DNA of 64,000 nucleotides from Micromonospora purpureochromogenes (GTDB taxonomy: Bacteria > Actinomycetota > Actinomycetes > Mycobacteriales > Micromonosporaceae), in contig NZ_LT607410.1 in assembly GCF_900091515.1 (NCBI RefSeq), positions 2,480,001 through 2,544,000 of the forward strand. Direction: 5' to 3'. This document shows, piece by piece, positions 1-9,120 of the stretch. The first letter of the stretch is position 1. Every line of letters begins with the position of its first letter. A program made the position numbers and the translations under genes. Below the pieces are notes generated by a model. It worked only from the letters and a program-made list of their open reading frames with translations. It made no database searches and was not told where the DNA came from.

Positions 1-2002
1 GGACACCCTGGACTGGCCCGAGCCGATCAAGCTGATGCAGCGCAACTGGATCGGCCGCTCCCAGGGCGCCCACATCGACTTCCGCACCGAGCGGGAGCCC
101 ATCCGGGTGTTCACGACCCGCCCGGACACCATCTTCGGCGCCACCTACATGGTGCTGGCCCCGGAGCACGAGCTGGTCGACGCGCTGGTGCCGGCAGCCT
201 GGCCGGCCGGGACGAAGGACGCCTGGACCGGCGGGCACGCCAACCCGCGCGCGGCCGTGGAGGCGTACCGCAAGGCGGCGGCGGCCAAGACCGACGTCGA
301 GCGGCAGGCCGACACCCGGGAGAAGACCGGCGTCTTCGTCGGCGCGTACGCCGTCAACCCGGTCACCGGCGGGCAGATCCCGATCTTCATCGCCGACTAC
401 GTGCTGGCCGGCTACGGCACCGGCGCGATCATGGCGGTCCCCGCGCAGGACGAGCGGGACTGGGCGTTCGCCGAGGTCTTCGAGCTGCCGATCGTGCGGA
501 CCGTGCAGCCGTCGGAGGGCTTCGACGGCAAGGCGTACACCGGGGACGGACCGGCGATCAACAGCGCCGCGCCCGACCGCGGCCTGGACCTGAACGGCCT
601 GGGGGTCGCCGACGCCAAGGCGGCGATCATCGAGTGGCTGGAGGCCAACGGGCACGGCGCCGGCGCGGTCACCTACCGGCTGCGCGACTGGCTGTTCTCC
701 CGGCAGCGCTACTGGGGCGAGCCGTTCCCGATCGTGTACGACGAGACCGGCGCGGCGATCGCGCTGCCCGAGGAGATGCTGCCGGTCGAGCTGCCCGAGG
801 TGGACGACTTCTCGCCGCGCACCTTCGACGCCGACGACGCCGACAGCAATCCGGAGACCCCGCTGTCGCGGCGGCGCGACTGGGTCGAGGTCGAGCTGGA
901 CCTGGGTGACGGCCCGAAGCGCTACACCCGCGAGACCAACGTGATGCCGCAGTGGGCCGGCTCCTGCTGGTACGAGCTGCGCTATCTGGACCCGACCAAC
1001 TCCGAGCGGTTCGTCGACGCGGAGAACGAGCGGTACTGGATGGGCCCGCGCGGCGAGGGCGACTGCGGCGGCACCGACATGTACGTCGGCGGCGCCGAGC
1101 ACGCCGTGCTGCACCTGCTGTACGCCCGCTTCTGGCACAAGGTGCTGTACGACCTGGGCCACGTCTCGTCGTTCGAGCCGTTCCGCAAGCTGTTCAACCA
1201 GGGCTACATCCAGGCGTACGCGTACACCGACGCCCGGGGCGCCTACGTGCCGGCCGAGGACGTCACCGAGCGCGACGGCGGCTTCTACCTGGGCGACACC
1301 CGGGTCAACCGCGAGTACGGCAAGATGGGCAAGTCCCTGAAGAACGTCGTCACCCCCGACGACATGTGCGCCGCGTACGGCGCCGACACGTTCCGGGTCT
1401 ACGAGATGTCGATGGGCCCGCTGGAGGTGTCCCGCCCGTGGGAGACCCGGGCGGTCGTCGGGTCGTACCGGTTCCTGCAGCGGGTCTGGCGGGCCATCGT
1501 CGACGAGCAGACCGGCGCGCTGCGGGTCACCGACGCCCCGGCCGACGAGGCGACCCGGCGGCTGCTGCACAAGGTGGTCGACGGGGTCCGCGGTGACATG
1601 GAGGCGATCCGGTTCAACACCGCGATCGCCAAGCTGATCGAGCTGACCAACGGGCTGACCCGGCTGTCGGAGACCCCGCGCGAGGTGGCCGAGCCGCTGG
1701 TGCTGATGCTGGCGCCGTTCGCCCCGCACGTGGCCGAGGAGCTGTGGCGGCGGCTGGGGCACGAGACCTCGCTGACGTACGCGGACTTCCCGACCGCCGA
1801 CCCGGCGCTGCTGGTCGCCGAGACGGTGACGTACCCGGTGCAGATCAACGGCAAGGTCCGCGGCCGGGTCGAGGTCCCCGCCGACGCGTCCGAGGAGACC
1901 GTCCGCGCGGCGGCCCTGGAGGCGGTGGCCGGCCCGCTGGCCGGCAAGGAACCCCGCAAGGTCATCGTCGTGAAGGGCCGCATGGTCTCCGTCGTCGCCT
2001 GA
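1..2002 (+). CDS. leuS: Leucyl-tRNA synthetase, 3' part (5' end outside window)
   Basis: Class I leucyl-tRNA synthetase, which charges tRNA-Leu in the cytoplasm. The frame is already open at base 2, so the HIGH-containing N-terminus lies upstream of the window; 666 residues remain. The CP1 editing domain shows TTRPDTIFG near fragment residue 38 and [15 protein letters not shown] near 139, with the conserved Asp used to hydrolyse misacylated tRNA. The catalytic loop is KMGKS (441-445), a variant of KMSKS. The C-terminus carries the anticodon-binding helical region and a small end domain with INGKVRGR. A strong hairpin follows the stop codon. Identity is secure; only the missing 5' end limits the annotation. 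Confidence 0.97.
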   Translation, partial: DTLDWPEPIKLMQRNWIGRSQGAHIDFRTEREPIRVFTTRPDTIFGATYMVLAPEHELVDALVPAAWPAGTKDAWTGGHANPRAAVEAYRKAAAAKTDVERQADTREKTGVFVGAYAVNPVTGGQIPIFIADYVLAGYGTGAIMAVPAQDERDWAFAEVFELPIVRTVQPSEGFDGKAYTGDGPAINSAAPDRGLDLNGLGVADAKAAIIEWLEANGHGAGAVTYRLRDWLFSRQRYWGEPFPIVYDETGAAIALPEEMLPVELPEVDDFSPRTFDADDADSNPETPLSRRRDWVEVELDLGDGPKRYTRETNVMPQWAGSCWYELRYLDPTNSERFVDAENERYWMGPRGEGDCGGTDMYVGGAEHAVLHLLYARFWHKVLYDLGHVSSFEPFRKLFNQGYIQAYAYTDARGAYVPAEDVTERDGGFYLGDTRVNREYGKMGKSLKNVVTPDDMCAAYGADTFRVYEMSMGPLEVSRPWETRAVVGSYRFLQRVWRAIVDEQTGALRVTDAPADEATRRLLHKVVDGVRGDMEAIRFNTAIAKLIELTNGLTRLSETPREVAEPLVLMLAPFAPHVAEELWRRLGHETSLTYADFPTADPALLVAETVTYPVQINGKVRGRVEVPADASEETVRAAALEAVAGPLAGKEPRKVIVVKGRMVSVVA

Positions 2003-2011
2003 CCCGTTCCG

Positions 2012-2045
2012 CCCGCCGGGCCCGCCCCGAGTCGGGCCCGGCGGG
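2012..2045. terminator. Terminator-like hairpin between convergent leuS and ABC permease
   Basis: Perfect 13-bp GC stem (arms 2012-2024 and 2033-2045) with an 8-nt loop, ten bases after the leuS stop and just before the stop of the convergent permease gene. There is no T-tract, as is usual in high-GC actinobacteria. It could end transcripts from both sides. Confidence 0.6.
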
Positions 2046-2050
2046 GCGGA

Positions 2051-2905
2051 TCAGGGGTCGCGCCGGTGGATGGCGAGGACGGCCGCGGCGAGCGCGGCGA
2101 CGGACCAGCCGGCGAAGGTCAGCCAGGAGCCGGTGACGGTGGCCGGGAACGGGTCCGGGTTGAGGATGTCGGGGTGCACCTCGATCAGCCGTTGCCAGGC
2201 CGCGACGGGGAGCGCATGGCGGACTTCCGCGATCCACCGGTACCTGTCGCTGTCGACGACCAGCGGCAGCAGCACGAGCACCGACGTGGCCGCGACGACC
2301 GTCCCGGCGGCGTGCCGGATGACCGCGCCCAGACCCATCCCGAGCAGCGCGCAGACCGGTACGAGCAGCGCGCTGGCGAGGACGGAGCGCGCCACGCCCG
2401 GCTCGCCGATCGACCAGCCGGCGTCGCGTCCGGACAGGATCGCCTGCGACACCCAGAACGAGGTGGCCGCGGTGACCAGGCCCAGCACGAGCATGACCGC
2501 GGTCAGCACGGCGGCCTTCGCCGCCACCACCGACCGGCGGGCGGGGACGGCGGCGAACGTGGTGCGGATCAGTCCGCTCTGGTACTCGCCGACGAGGGTC
2601 AGCGCGCCGACGGTGGTGGCGGCGAGCATCAGCAGCAGGTAACCGGCCTCCGGGAACGCGTCCCGCACCGGTCCGTAGAGGTGGAACATCTCGCGCCGCC
2701 CGTCCGGGTACATCGGCCAGTTGCGGTGGTCGGCGAGGCTGGCGCTGACGCTGACCCCGACAACGAAGAGGAAGACCAGCGGCAGCGTCCACCGGGTCGA
2801 GCGCAGCGACCACAGCTTGATCCACTCGGCGGCGAGCAGGTCGCGGAACCGGGCCGGAGCGCCGGTCACCGGCGCGCGGGTGGGCAGTGGCGTCACGTTG
2901 GTCAT
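2051..2905 (-). CDS. ABC-2 type transporter permease
   Basis: Integral membrane subunit of an ABC exporter, 284 residues. After a short cytoplasmic N-terminus with RFRDLLAAEWIKLWSLRSTRW, a typical ABC-2 permease entry, there are about six hydrophobic segments (for example around TLPLVFLFVVGVSVSA, LLMLAATTVGALTLV and AVMLVLGLVTAATSFWV). The ATG start overlaps the stop of the upstream ATPase gene by 4 bp (ATGA), so the two are translationally coupled. With that ATPase and the neighbouring two-component system it resembles bacitracin or daunorubicin-type export modules. The substrate cannot be told from sequence. Confidence 0.88.
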   Translation of the reverse strand: MTNVTPLPTRAPVTGAPARFRDLLAAEWIKLWSLRSTRWTLPLVFLFVVGVSVSASLADHRNWPMYPDGRREMFHLYGPVRDAFPEAGYLLLMLAATTVGALTLVGEYQSGLIRTTFAAVPARRSVVAAKAAVLTAVMLVLGLVTAATSFWVSQAILSGRDAGWSIGEPGVARSVLASALLVPVCALLGMGLGAVIRHAAGTVVAATSVLVLLPLVVDSDRYRWIAEVRHALPVAAWQRLIEVHPDILNPDPFPATVTGSWLTFAGWSVAALAAAVLAIHRRDP

Positions 2906-3813
2906 CCGGGCTCCCTCGCGGTGTATTCGACGCTGGCGGCGGTGAGTTCCATGAACGCCTCCTCCAGCGAGGCGGTGCGGGTGGTCAACTCGTGCAGCGG
3001 GACCCGGTGGGCGAACGCTAGATCACCGATCCGCTCGGCGGTCAGGCCGGTCACCACGAGCGTTCCCGGGCCATCCGGGCGGACGGTGCCGCCCTCGGCC
3101 GCCAGCACGGCGACCAGCGCCGCCGGGTCGGGCGTACGGACGGCCACGCTGGCCTGGGTGCTCCGCGCGGCGAACTGGGCGAGGCCCTGCTCGGCGATCA
3201 GCCGGCCTCGGCCGATTACCACGAGCTGGTCGGCGCAGTTCGCCATCTCGCTCATCAGGTGGCTGGAGACGAAGACTGTGCGTCCCTCGGCGGCGAGCCG
3301 CCGGAACAGGTCACGCACCCAGCGCACCCCCTCCGGGTCGAGGCCGTTGAACGGCTCGTCGAAGAGCAGCACGGGTGGGTCGCCGAGCAGGGCGGCGGCG
3401 ATGCCGAGTCGCTGCCGCATGCCGAGTGAGAAGCCGCCGATCCGACGGCGGGCGACGCCGGCCAGGCCCACCTCCCGCAGCACCTCGTCGACCCGGCCAC
3501 GGCCGATGCCGTTGCTCCGGGCCAGCGCGGACAGGTGCGCCACCGCGCTGCGCCCGCCGTGCACGTCGCCCGCGTCGAGCAGCGCGCCGGCGTGCCGTAG
3601 CCCGCGCGGCCGGCCCCGGAACCGGGTGCCGTTCACCATGGCGGTGCCGCTGGTCGGCTCGGTGAGACCGAGGATCATCCGGAGCGTGGTGGACTTGCCG
3701 GCGCCGTTCGGGCCGAGGAAGCCGGTGACGTGGCCGGGCCGCACGGTGAGGGTCAGGTCGTCGACGGCCGTGGTCGGGCCGTAGCGTTTCGTCAGGGCGT
3801 GGAGTTCGATCAC
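2902..3813 (-). CDS. ABC transporter ATP-binding protein (drug-export type)
   Basis: ATPase subunit partnering the coupled permease, 303 residues. Walker A GPNGAGKST lies near residue 40, the signature is FSLGMRQRLG and Walker B is VLLFDEPFNGLDPEG. After the nucleotide-binding domain there is a C-terminal extension of about 90 residues, as in DrrA/CcmA-like exporters. The GTG start at 3813 was chosen because IELHALTKRYG begins the domain immediately after it; the frame stays open upstream, but that region has no homology and lies in the divergent intergenic region. It is divergent from a histidine kinase gene at 3946, suggesting that the kinase pair controls this exporter. Confidence 0.9.
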   Translation of the reverse strand: MIELHALTKRYGPTTAVDDLTLTVRPGHVTGFLGPNGAGKSTTLRMILGLTEPTSGTAMVNGTRFRGRPRGLRHAGALLDAGDVHGGRSAVAHLSALARSNGIGRGRVDEVLREVGLAGVARRRIGGFSLGMRQRLGIAAALLGDPPVLLFDEPFNGLDPEGVRWVRDLFRRLAAEGRTVFVSSHLMSEMANCADQLVVIGRGRLIAEQGLAQFAARSTQASVAVRTPDPAALVAVLAAEGGTVRPDGPGTLVVTGLTAERIGDLAFAHRVPLHELTTRTASLEEAFMELTAASVEYTAREPG

Positions 3814-3945
3814 GCGACCCACGCTGCCGGGCGGCGGCCGGCGCCGCGTCCCACCGGCGGTCACACCCGTCCACCGGGCACCCGCCCGCGGGCGTACGCC
3901 CCTGGGCCGATGCCCGGGGCGGGCCCGGCTGGCTACCGTGTCCGG

Positions 3946-5130
3946 ATGGACGACGCCGTGCCGCTGCCGCGCCGTGCCTCGTCGCTGGCGCGGGCGGTAC
4001 TGCCCTGGGCCGGCGTCGCGGTGCTGCCGGTGACCGTGCTCCTCGCCCCGGCCGTCGCGTGGAGCCGGAACGGTCTGGGCTTCGGCGACTGGTGGCTCCC
4101 CGGGCGCTACCTGGTGCCGCTGCTGGCCGTGGCCCCGCCCGCCGGCCTGCTGCGGCGTCGCCCGATGCTGGCCCTGGGGCTGATGCTCGCCGCGGCGTGC
4201 GTGGTCACCGTGACCGTCTACGTCCCGGAGGAGGGCTACCTGCGCGACATCTGGTACGGGCAGTTCCTCGCCATCGACCTGGTGGTGGGGCTGGTCGCGG
4301 CGCACCGGCCCCGTCGCGTCTCGGTGCCGGCCGCCGTCGTCGTGCTCGCGGTGCAGGTGGCGGCCAGTTTCGTGAACCCGTCCCAGGAGCCGCTGAGCCG
4401 GGCCACCCTCTCCGTGCTGGCGGTGGTCACCGCGTGGACGGTGGGCGACTCGGTGCGCGCCCGCCGCCGTCACGCCGACGCGCTGCGCGCGCACGCCGCC
4501 GCCGAGGCGGTCACCGCCGAACGGCTGCGCATCGCCCGCGAGCTGCACGACATGGTCGCGCACAGCATCGGGGTCATCGCCATCCAGGCCGGCGTCGGGG
4601 CCCGGGTCATCGACAGCCAACCGGCGCAGGCGCGGGCCGCGCTCGCCACCATCGAGGCGACCAGCCGGGAGACCCTGGCCGGCCTGCGGCGTACGCTTGG
4701 CGCGCTGCGCCGCCCGCAGTCCGAGTCGGCGTCCCTGGACCCGGCCCCTGGCCTGGCCGACCTCGATCGGCTGGTCACCGCCGCCGCGGACGCCGGGGTC
4801 CGGGTGCGGCTGCGGCGGAACGAACCGTCGCGGCCGGTCCCCGCCGACCTCGACCTCGCTGCGTACCGGATCGTGCAGGAGGCGCTCACCAACGTGGTCC
4901 GGCACGCGGGAACCGACCGGTGCCGGGTGACCGTGGAGCACGGCCCAGGCGAGGTATTTGTGGACGTCGTGGACGACGGCCGGGGCGGGCCGGTCGCCGG
5001 CGACGGGCACGGCATCGTCGGCATGCGGGAGCGGGTCGCCCTGCTCGGCGGGCAGTTCCGCGCCGGGCCGCGCCCCGAGGGTGGCTTCCGGGTGACGGCC
5101 CGGTTGCCGGCGCCGGAGGCCGACCGGTGA
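3946..5130 (+). CDS. Sensor histidine kinase (HisKA_3 / NarL-system type)
   Basis: Membrane sensor kinase of a two-component system, 394 residues. The N-terminal half holds several hydrophobic segments (about five or six helices between residues 15 and 165) with short loops and no obvious extracellular sensor domain, suggesting sensing within the membrane. The dimerisation/phosphoacceptor motif RIARELHDMVAHSIGV carries His201. The HATPase_c domain shows DDGRGG and GHGIVGMRERV. The ATG at 3946 is preferred because upstream codons are non-conserved intergenic sequence. Its stop overlaps the GTG of the response regulator (GTGA), so both proteins are made together. Confidence 0.92.
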   Translation: MDDAVPLPRRASSLARAVLPWAGVAVLPVTVLLAPAVAWSRNGLGFGDWWLPGRYLVPLLAVAPPAGLLRRRPMLALGLMLAAACVVTVTVYVPEEGYLRDIWYGQFLAIDLVVGLVAAHRPRRVSVPAAVVVLAVQVAASFVNPSQEPLSRATLSVLAVVTAWTVGDSVRARRRHADALRAHAAAEAVTAERLRIARELHDMVAHSIGVIAIQAGVGARVIDSQPAQARAALATIEATSRETLAGLRRTLGALRRPQSESASLDPAPGLADLDRLVTAAADAGVRVRLRRNEPSRPVPADLDLAAYRIVQEALTNVVRHAGTDRCRVTVEHGPGEVFVDVVDDGRGGPVAGDGHGIVGMRERVALLGGQFRAGPRPEGGFRVTARLPAPEADR

Positions 5131-5783
5131 CCGTTCGGGTAGTGCTCGCCGACGACCAGCCGCTGGTCCGGGCCGGCCTGCGGGTGCTCATCGCCGACGC
5201 ACCGGGCATCGACGTCATCGGTGAGGCGGGCACCGGCGCCGAGGCCGTCCGGCTGGCCCGCGAGGTCGCGCCCGACGTGGTGTTGATGGACCTGCGAATG
5301 CCCGGCACGGACGGCATCCAGGCCACCCGCGCGATCACCGCGCGCGGCGGGCCGACCCGCGTCCTGGTGCTCACCACGTTCGACGACGACGAACACGTGC
5401 ACGCCGCGTTGCGGGCCGGCGCCAGCGGGTTCCTGGTCAAGGACATGGCCCTCGACGACATCCTCGCCGCGATCCGGGTGGTGGCCGCCGGGGACGCGCT
5501 GATCGCCCCGGGCGTCACCCGCCGGCTCATCGCCGAGTTCGTCCGCCGACCCGGCCCGCCGGCCCGGCCGCGGGCCCTGGCCGGGGTGACCGACCGGGAA
5601 CGGGAGGTCCTGACCCTGGTCGGGCGCGGGATGTCGAACGCCGAGATCGCCGCCGAGCTGGTGATCAGCGTGGCCACCGCCAAGGCACACGTCGCCCGGC
5701 TCTTCACCAAGCTCGGCGCCCGCGACCGGGTGCACCTGGTCATCGCCGCCTACGAGGCGAGGCTGGTCCACCCGTCGGAATGA
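5127..5783 (+). CDS. Response regulator, NarL/LuxR (REC-HTH) family
   Basis: DNA-binding partner of the preceding kinase, 218 residues. The receiver domain has the acidic pair near residues 8-9 (LADDQ), phosphoacceptor Asp55 in VVLMDLRMPGTDG and the switch Lys in FLVKDMA. The C-terminal LuxR-type helix-turn-helix reads LTDREREVLTLVGRGMSNAE and continues to TAKAHVARLFTKLG. The GTG start overlaps the kinase stop by 4 bp. Its likely target is the divergent ABC-2 exporter; this is an inference from position only. Confidence 0.94.
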   Translation: MTVRVVLADDQPLVRAGLRVLIADAPGIDVIGEAGTGAEAVRLAREVAPDVVLMDLRMPGTDGIQATRAITARGGPTRVLVLTTFDDDEHVHAALRAGASGFLVKDMALDDILAAIRVVAAGDALIAPGVTRRLIAEFVRRPGPPARPRALAGVTDREREVLTLVGRGMSNAEIAAELVISVATAKAHVARLFTKLGARDRVHLVIAAYEARLVHPSE

Positions 5784-5878
5784 CCCACCCGGCCCGCGGC
5801 GGTCAGGCGCGGCCCGGTCCAGCGGGGAACGCCGCCCGGAAGGCCGGGAAACCGAGCGTGACGTCCGTGGTGGCGCAC

Positions 5879-5942
5879 GCCGAAACGAGCGTGATGACTG
5901 TGAGGCATATTTATGCCTCACAGTCATCACGCTCGTTTCGGC
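5879..5942. terminator. Giant perfect inverted repeat (31-bp stem, 2-nt loop)
   Basis: Arms 5879-5909 and 5912-5942 are exact reverse complements separated by only TT. It sits about 95 bp after the response-regulator stop and 58 bp before the convergent stop at 6001, so a bidirectional terminator is the simplest role. It is distinctly less GC-rich than its surroundings and far longer and more perfect than a normal terminator. The rest of 5784-6000 shows nothing else recognisable. Confidence 0.7.
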
Positions 5943-6000
5943 CACGTCCACTTCGGGCCGCGACACGCCGGGGCCATGCCGGCCGGCGGCCCAGCGGGCT

Positions 6001-6225
6001 TCAGGCGTGCAGGGTCGACTTAACGGTGCGCCGGTGGCTGCGCAGCCAGTCCTGCCAGCGGCGTACCCCGTCGACGGCGCCGGCCGCGCGCAGCCGGCGC
6101 ATGCCGGGCTCGTCCCGGTCCGCGCCGGCGTCGATGCCCCGCCAGGTGCCCTCGATCTGGTCGAGCATGACGGTGACCAGCTCATCCCGGGGGAGCGGAT
6201 CCGGCCGACGGCGGCCGGTTCCCAC
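6001..6225 (-). CDS. Small hypothetical protein (74 aa)
   Basis: Short open frame with GTG start at 6225, lying 3 bp after the stop of the upstream TVP38-like gene on the same strand, so probably the last gene of that operon. The predicted protein is soluble and charged, rich in Arg/Asp, with two likely amphipathic helices (DELVTVMLDQIEGTWRG and VRRWQDWLRSHRRTV). I recognise no family. An internal ATG in VTVML could be the true start, giving about 56 residues. Operon-like spacing supports it as real; function unknown. Confidence 0.5.
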   Translation of the reverse strand: MGTGRRRPDPLPRDELVTVMLDQIEGTWRGIDAGADRDEPGMRRLRAAGAVDGVRRWQDWLRSHRRTVKSTLHA

Positions 6226-6228
6226 CCG

Positions 6229-6924
6229 TCACGGTCGCGGCTCCGGCGCACCGCGGCGGCGCTGCCGTTCGGCCCGCCACCAGCGGTGGATCAGCGCGGC
6301 GCTGGCGATCAGGCCGAGGCTGGCGGGGGCGGCGGCGTACCAGTTGACGTCGCCCGGCGAGCTGACCGCCGCGCCGATCGCGGCGTAGCCGAACGCGGTC
6401 GGCGCGGAGGCGAGCACGCTGCCGACGAGGAACGGCAGCACCCGCGCGCCGGTGGTGCCGTAGCCGTAGCTGACCAGGCCGAAGCCGGCGATGGGCAGCA
6501 GCCGGACGGTGATCACCCCCAGCACGCTCTGCCGGGCGAACCAGCCGTCGAGCCGGGCCAGCCGGCCCCGGACCCGTTCCGCGACGAACTCCCGGCCCAG
6601 CACCCGGCCGACCGCGAAGCCGATCGCCGCGGCGAGCAGGGCCGCGCCGAGCGCGTACCCGGCGCCCTCCAGGGGGCCGAAGATGGCGCCGGAGGCGAGC
6701 GTGACGAAGGTGCGGGGGACCAGCGCGACCAGCAGCACCGCCCCGGTGGCGATCGCCGCGAGCGGGGCGTACCCGCCCAGGGAGTCGGCGAGGTGCGGCA
6801 GCCGGGCGACGTCCGGCCGGGGTACCACCAGTAGCAGCACCCCGAAGCCGGCGAGCAGGAGCAGCAGCGCGGCGAAGCGACGCCCGGACGGCTGGCCGAA
6901 CAGCCGCCGGACGGCGTGGATCAT
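6229..6924 (-). CDS. TVP38/TMEM64 (DedA-like, SNARE-associated) membrane protein
   Basis: Polytopic membrane protein of 231 residues. The central block, from LVPRTFVTLASGAIFGPLEG through GRVLGREFVAERVRGRLARL to VRLLPIAGFGLVSYGYGTTG, is typical of the TVP38/TMEM64 (VTT domain) family: a re-entrant-loop region, a conserved Arg/Phe stretch and flanking transmembrane helices. Family members are linked to membrane homeostasis and lipid flipping; the exact role here is unknown. The ATG start overlaps the gatD stop (ATGA), making it the third gene of a murT-gatD-TVP38 unit. That context makes a role in cell-envelope biology plausible. Confidence 0.85.
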   Translation of the reverse strand: MIHAVRRLFGQPSGRRFAALLLLLAGFGVLLLVVPRPDVARLPHLADSLGGYAPLAAIATGAVLLVALVPRTFVTLASGAIFGPLEGAGYALGAALLAAAIGFAVGRVLGREFVAERVRGRLARLDGWFARQSVLGVITVRLLPIAGFGLVSYGYGTTGARVLPFLVGSVLASAPTAFGYAAIGAAVSSPGDVNWYAAAPASLGLIASAALIHRWWRAERQRRRGAPEPRP

Positions 6925-7643
6925 GCCCGGTCGGCGGCGGCCACCGCGGCACGGCGCTCGGAGCGGAGCCGGTCGGCCCAGGTGTCGTCGAGCGGCGGGA
7001 GCTGGTGCACCCCGGTGGCCCAGCGCAGCAGCAGGTCGGCCAGGGCCGGGTTGCGGGCGAGTGCCGGCCCGTGCGAGTACGTGCCGAGCAGCTTGCCGCG
7101 CCAGGCGCCCTCGGTGGCGCCGTCGTTGCCGACTCCGGCGGTGACCCGGGCCAGCGGCGAGACGCCGGGGCCGAGGTGGGTACGCCCGCCGTGGTTCTCG
7201 AACCCGGACAGCGCCGGTAGGCCGAGCCGCGGGTCGATCTCGCCGGCCAGCTCGCCGACGGCCCGGGTGGGGCCGCGGTCGGAGGAGAGGTCGAGCAGCT
7301 CCAGCCCGGTGCACTTGGTGCCCTTGGCGAAGAAGGAGGTGCCGAGCAGCTGGTAGCCGGCGCAGACGCCGAAGACCACCGAGCCCTGGGCGACCGCCCG
7401 GTGCAGGCCGCCGTCGGCGATCAGCCGCTGCGCGCCCAGCGCCTGCGGGCCGTCCTCGCCGCCGCCGATCAGGTAGATGTCGGCGGTCGCGGGCAGCCGC
7501 TGGTCGGAGCGGACCTCCATCACCTCGACCGGCATCCCGCGCAGCTGCGCCCGGCGGGCCAGGATCAGCATGTTGCCCCGGTCGCCGTAGGTGGAGAGCA
7601 GGTCGGGGTAGATCCAGACGATGCGCAGGCTCTCAGTTGACAC
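6921..7643 (-). CDS. gatD: Lipid II isoglutaminyl synthase, glutaminase subunit GatD
   Basis: Class I glutamine amidotransferase subunit (240 aa) that releases ammonia from glutamine so that MurT can amidate the second-position D-Glu of lipid II to D-isoGln. The nucleophile is Cys94 in VFGVCAGYQLLG, which matches the position known in Staphylococcus aureus GatD, and the catalytic His is H191 in GTYSHGPALARNP. The GTG start at 7643 lies 11 bp inside the end of murT, a close overlap typical of murT-gatD. The last 4 bp overlap the TVP38 gene. Neighbours encode the rest of peptidoglycan synthesis. Identification is firm. Confidence 0.93.
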   Translation of the reverse strand: MSTESLRIVWIYPDLLSTYGDRGNMLILARRAQLRGMPVEVMEVRSDQRLPATADIYLIGGGEDGPQALGAQRLIADGGLHRAVAQGSVVFGVCAGYQLLGTSFFAKGTKCTGLELLDLSSDRGPTRAVGELAGEIDPRLGLPALSGFENHGGRTHLGPGVSPLARVTAGVGNDGATEGAWRGKLLGTYSHGPALARNPALADLLLRWATGVHQLPPLDDTWADRLRSERRAAVAAADRA

Positions 7644-8895
7644 GGTCCAACTCCGCTCGGATGTCCTGGAAGGCGGTGTAGTTCGCGATGACCTCCAGCC
7701 GGCCCGGCGGGACCGCCTGGACCGCCTCGTCGAACGTCCGCACGTGCTGGAACGGCACGGCGTTGACGTCGAGCCGGACCGCCAGGTCGTACGCCCGGTC
7801 GCCGGTGATCAGCACCTGCCGGCCGCGCAGCGGGGCGAAGTCGACGTCGAAGAGCCAGGAGGTGTCCAGCCCGTCGGGGTCGCGGGCGTTGATGGAGAGC
7901 AGCGTCGGCGCCACGTCGGCCATGTCGAACGCCTCCAGCCAGCTGGCCGGGTTCTTGGCCAGCAGCAGCCGGATGTTGCGCCCGTCCCGGTCGACCTGGG
8001 CGTAACGGCCGGCGACCGAGGTGACCGATCCGAGCCGGGAGACCGCGTCGACGGGACGTACCCCGAACTCGGCGGCGACGGCCAGCGCGGTGGCCGCGTT
8101 GCCGATGTTGACCTTGCCGGGGAGCTGGAGGGCCACCTTGTGCCAGGCGCCGACGGGGTCGAGGACGCCGTCGTCCTCCACGGTCCACTGCGGCTCGGGC
8201 CGGCGCAGCGGGCAGCCGGTGCACCACCACTGCTCTCCTGAGCGCTGGATGGTGGAGCCGCACTCGGGGCAGACCCAGGAGTCGTCGTGCCAGCGCTGGC
8301 CGGCGCTGAACCAGGTGACGTGCGGCGGGTTGACGCCGCGCGCCGGGTCGGCCGGCGGGGTGGCCGCCCAGACCACCATCGGGTCGTCGGCGTTGGCCAC
8401 CACCCGCACGTCGGCGTGCCGGACCAGCGCGGCGCGCCAGAGCTGCGCCATCATGGCGACCTCCTTGGCCCGGTCGAGCTGGTCGCGGGAGAGGTTGAGC
8501 AGCGCCACCACGTGCGGCTCGGTGGCCTCCAGCACCTGCGCGAGGTAGTGCTCGTCGACCTCCAGCACCGCGTACGGGGTGCTGCCGGCCTTGGCCAGGG
8601 CGGAGGTGTGGCCGGTCGGCATGTTGGCGCCGAAGGAGTTGGTGGCCACCCGACCGAGCACCCCGACGGCGGCGGCGGCGAGCCGGGTGGTGGTGGTCTT
8701 GCCGTTGGTGCCGGAGACCAGCGCGATGGCGCGGCCGGCGGAGAGGTGGGCGAGCAGGTCGGGATCGATCTTCAGCCCGATCCAGCCGCCGATCACCGAG
8801 CCGTCGCCCCGGCCGGCGGCGCGCGACAGGGCCGCGGCCGTCCGGGACACGGAGCTGGCCACCTTTGCCCGCAGGGGCATCTTCGCGTCCGTCAC
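7633..8895 (-). CDS. murT: Lipid II isoglutaminyl synthase, Mur-ligase-like subunit MurT
   Basis: ATP-dependent Mur ligase homologue, 420 residues, forming the MurT-GatD complex that amidates lipid II at the cytoplasmic membrane face. The P-loop SGTNGKTTTT is at residues 61-70, DEHYL follows, and the middle domain holds a four-Cys zinc ribbon (WVCPECGS and WWCTGC), which is characteristic of MurT. The C-terminal DUF1727 domain follows. Start: GTG at 8895 (MTDAKMPLRAK) or ATG at 8880; neither has a strong ribosome site, and the longer form was kept. The promoter region is shared with mraZ and contains reverse-oriented MraZ-type boxes at 9049-9064. Confidence 0.93.
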   Translation of the reverse strand: MTDAKMPLRAKVASSVSRTAAALSRAAGRGDGSVIGGWIGLKIDPDLLAHLSAGRAIALVSGTNGKTTTTRLAAAAVGVLGRVATNSFGANMPTGHTSALAKAGSTPYAVLEVDEHYLAQVLEATEPHVVALLNLSRDQLDRAKEVAMMAQLWRAALVRHADVRVVANADDPMVVWAATPPADPARGVNPPHVTWFSAGQRWHDDSWVCPECGSTIQRSGEQWWCTGCPLRRPEPQWTVEDDGVLDPVGAWHKVALQLPGKVNIGNAATALAVAAEFGVRPVDAVSRLGSVTSVAGRYAQVDRDGRNIRLLLAKNPASWLEAFDMADVAPTLLSINARDPDGLDTSWLFDVDFAPLRGRQVLITGDRAYDLAVRLDVNAVPFQHVRTFDEAVQAVPPGRLEVIANYTAFQDIRAELDRVN

Positions 8896-9048
8896 CCGAG
8901 CGAGGTTACCGGACCGGCACGCCCACCAGATCGCCGCCGACGGCGAACCGTTCGGCCGGCTCCTTCTCGGGCGTCCGGTCGCCCCGCGCTCGGCCGGTCG
9001 GCGTCGACCGTGTCGGGTAGCGGACGGGGCGCGGGGGGCGCTCCGGCC

Positions 9049-9064
9049 CTCCACTCCGCTCCAC
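9049..9064 (-). promoter_or_regulatory. Two reverse-oriented MraZ-type boxes facing murT
   Basis: On the minus strand GTGGAG occurs at 9064-9059 and again at 9054-9049, exactly 10 bp apart. The motif and spacing equal those in front of mraZ but are inverted, pointing toward murT-gatD. Binding by MraZ is inferred from this match. Confidence 0.5.
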
Positions 9065-9120
9065 CCCTTCTGACGTGCTCTTTTGCCCGGCGGAGCGGCG
9101 CGCCACGCGGGCGTTTCTGG

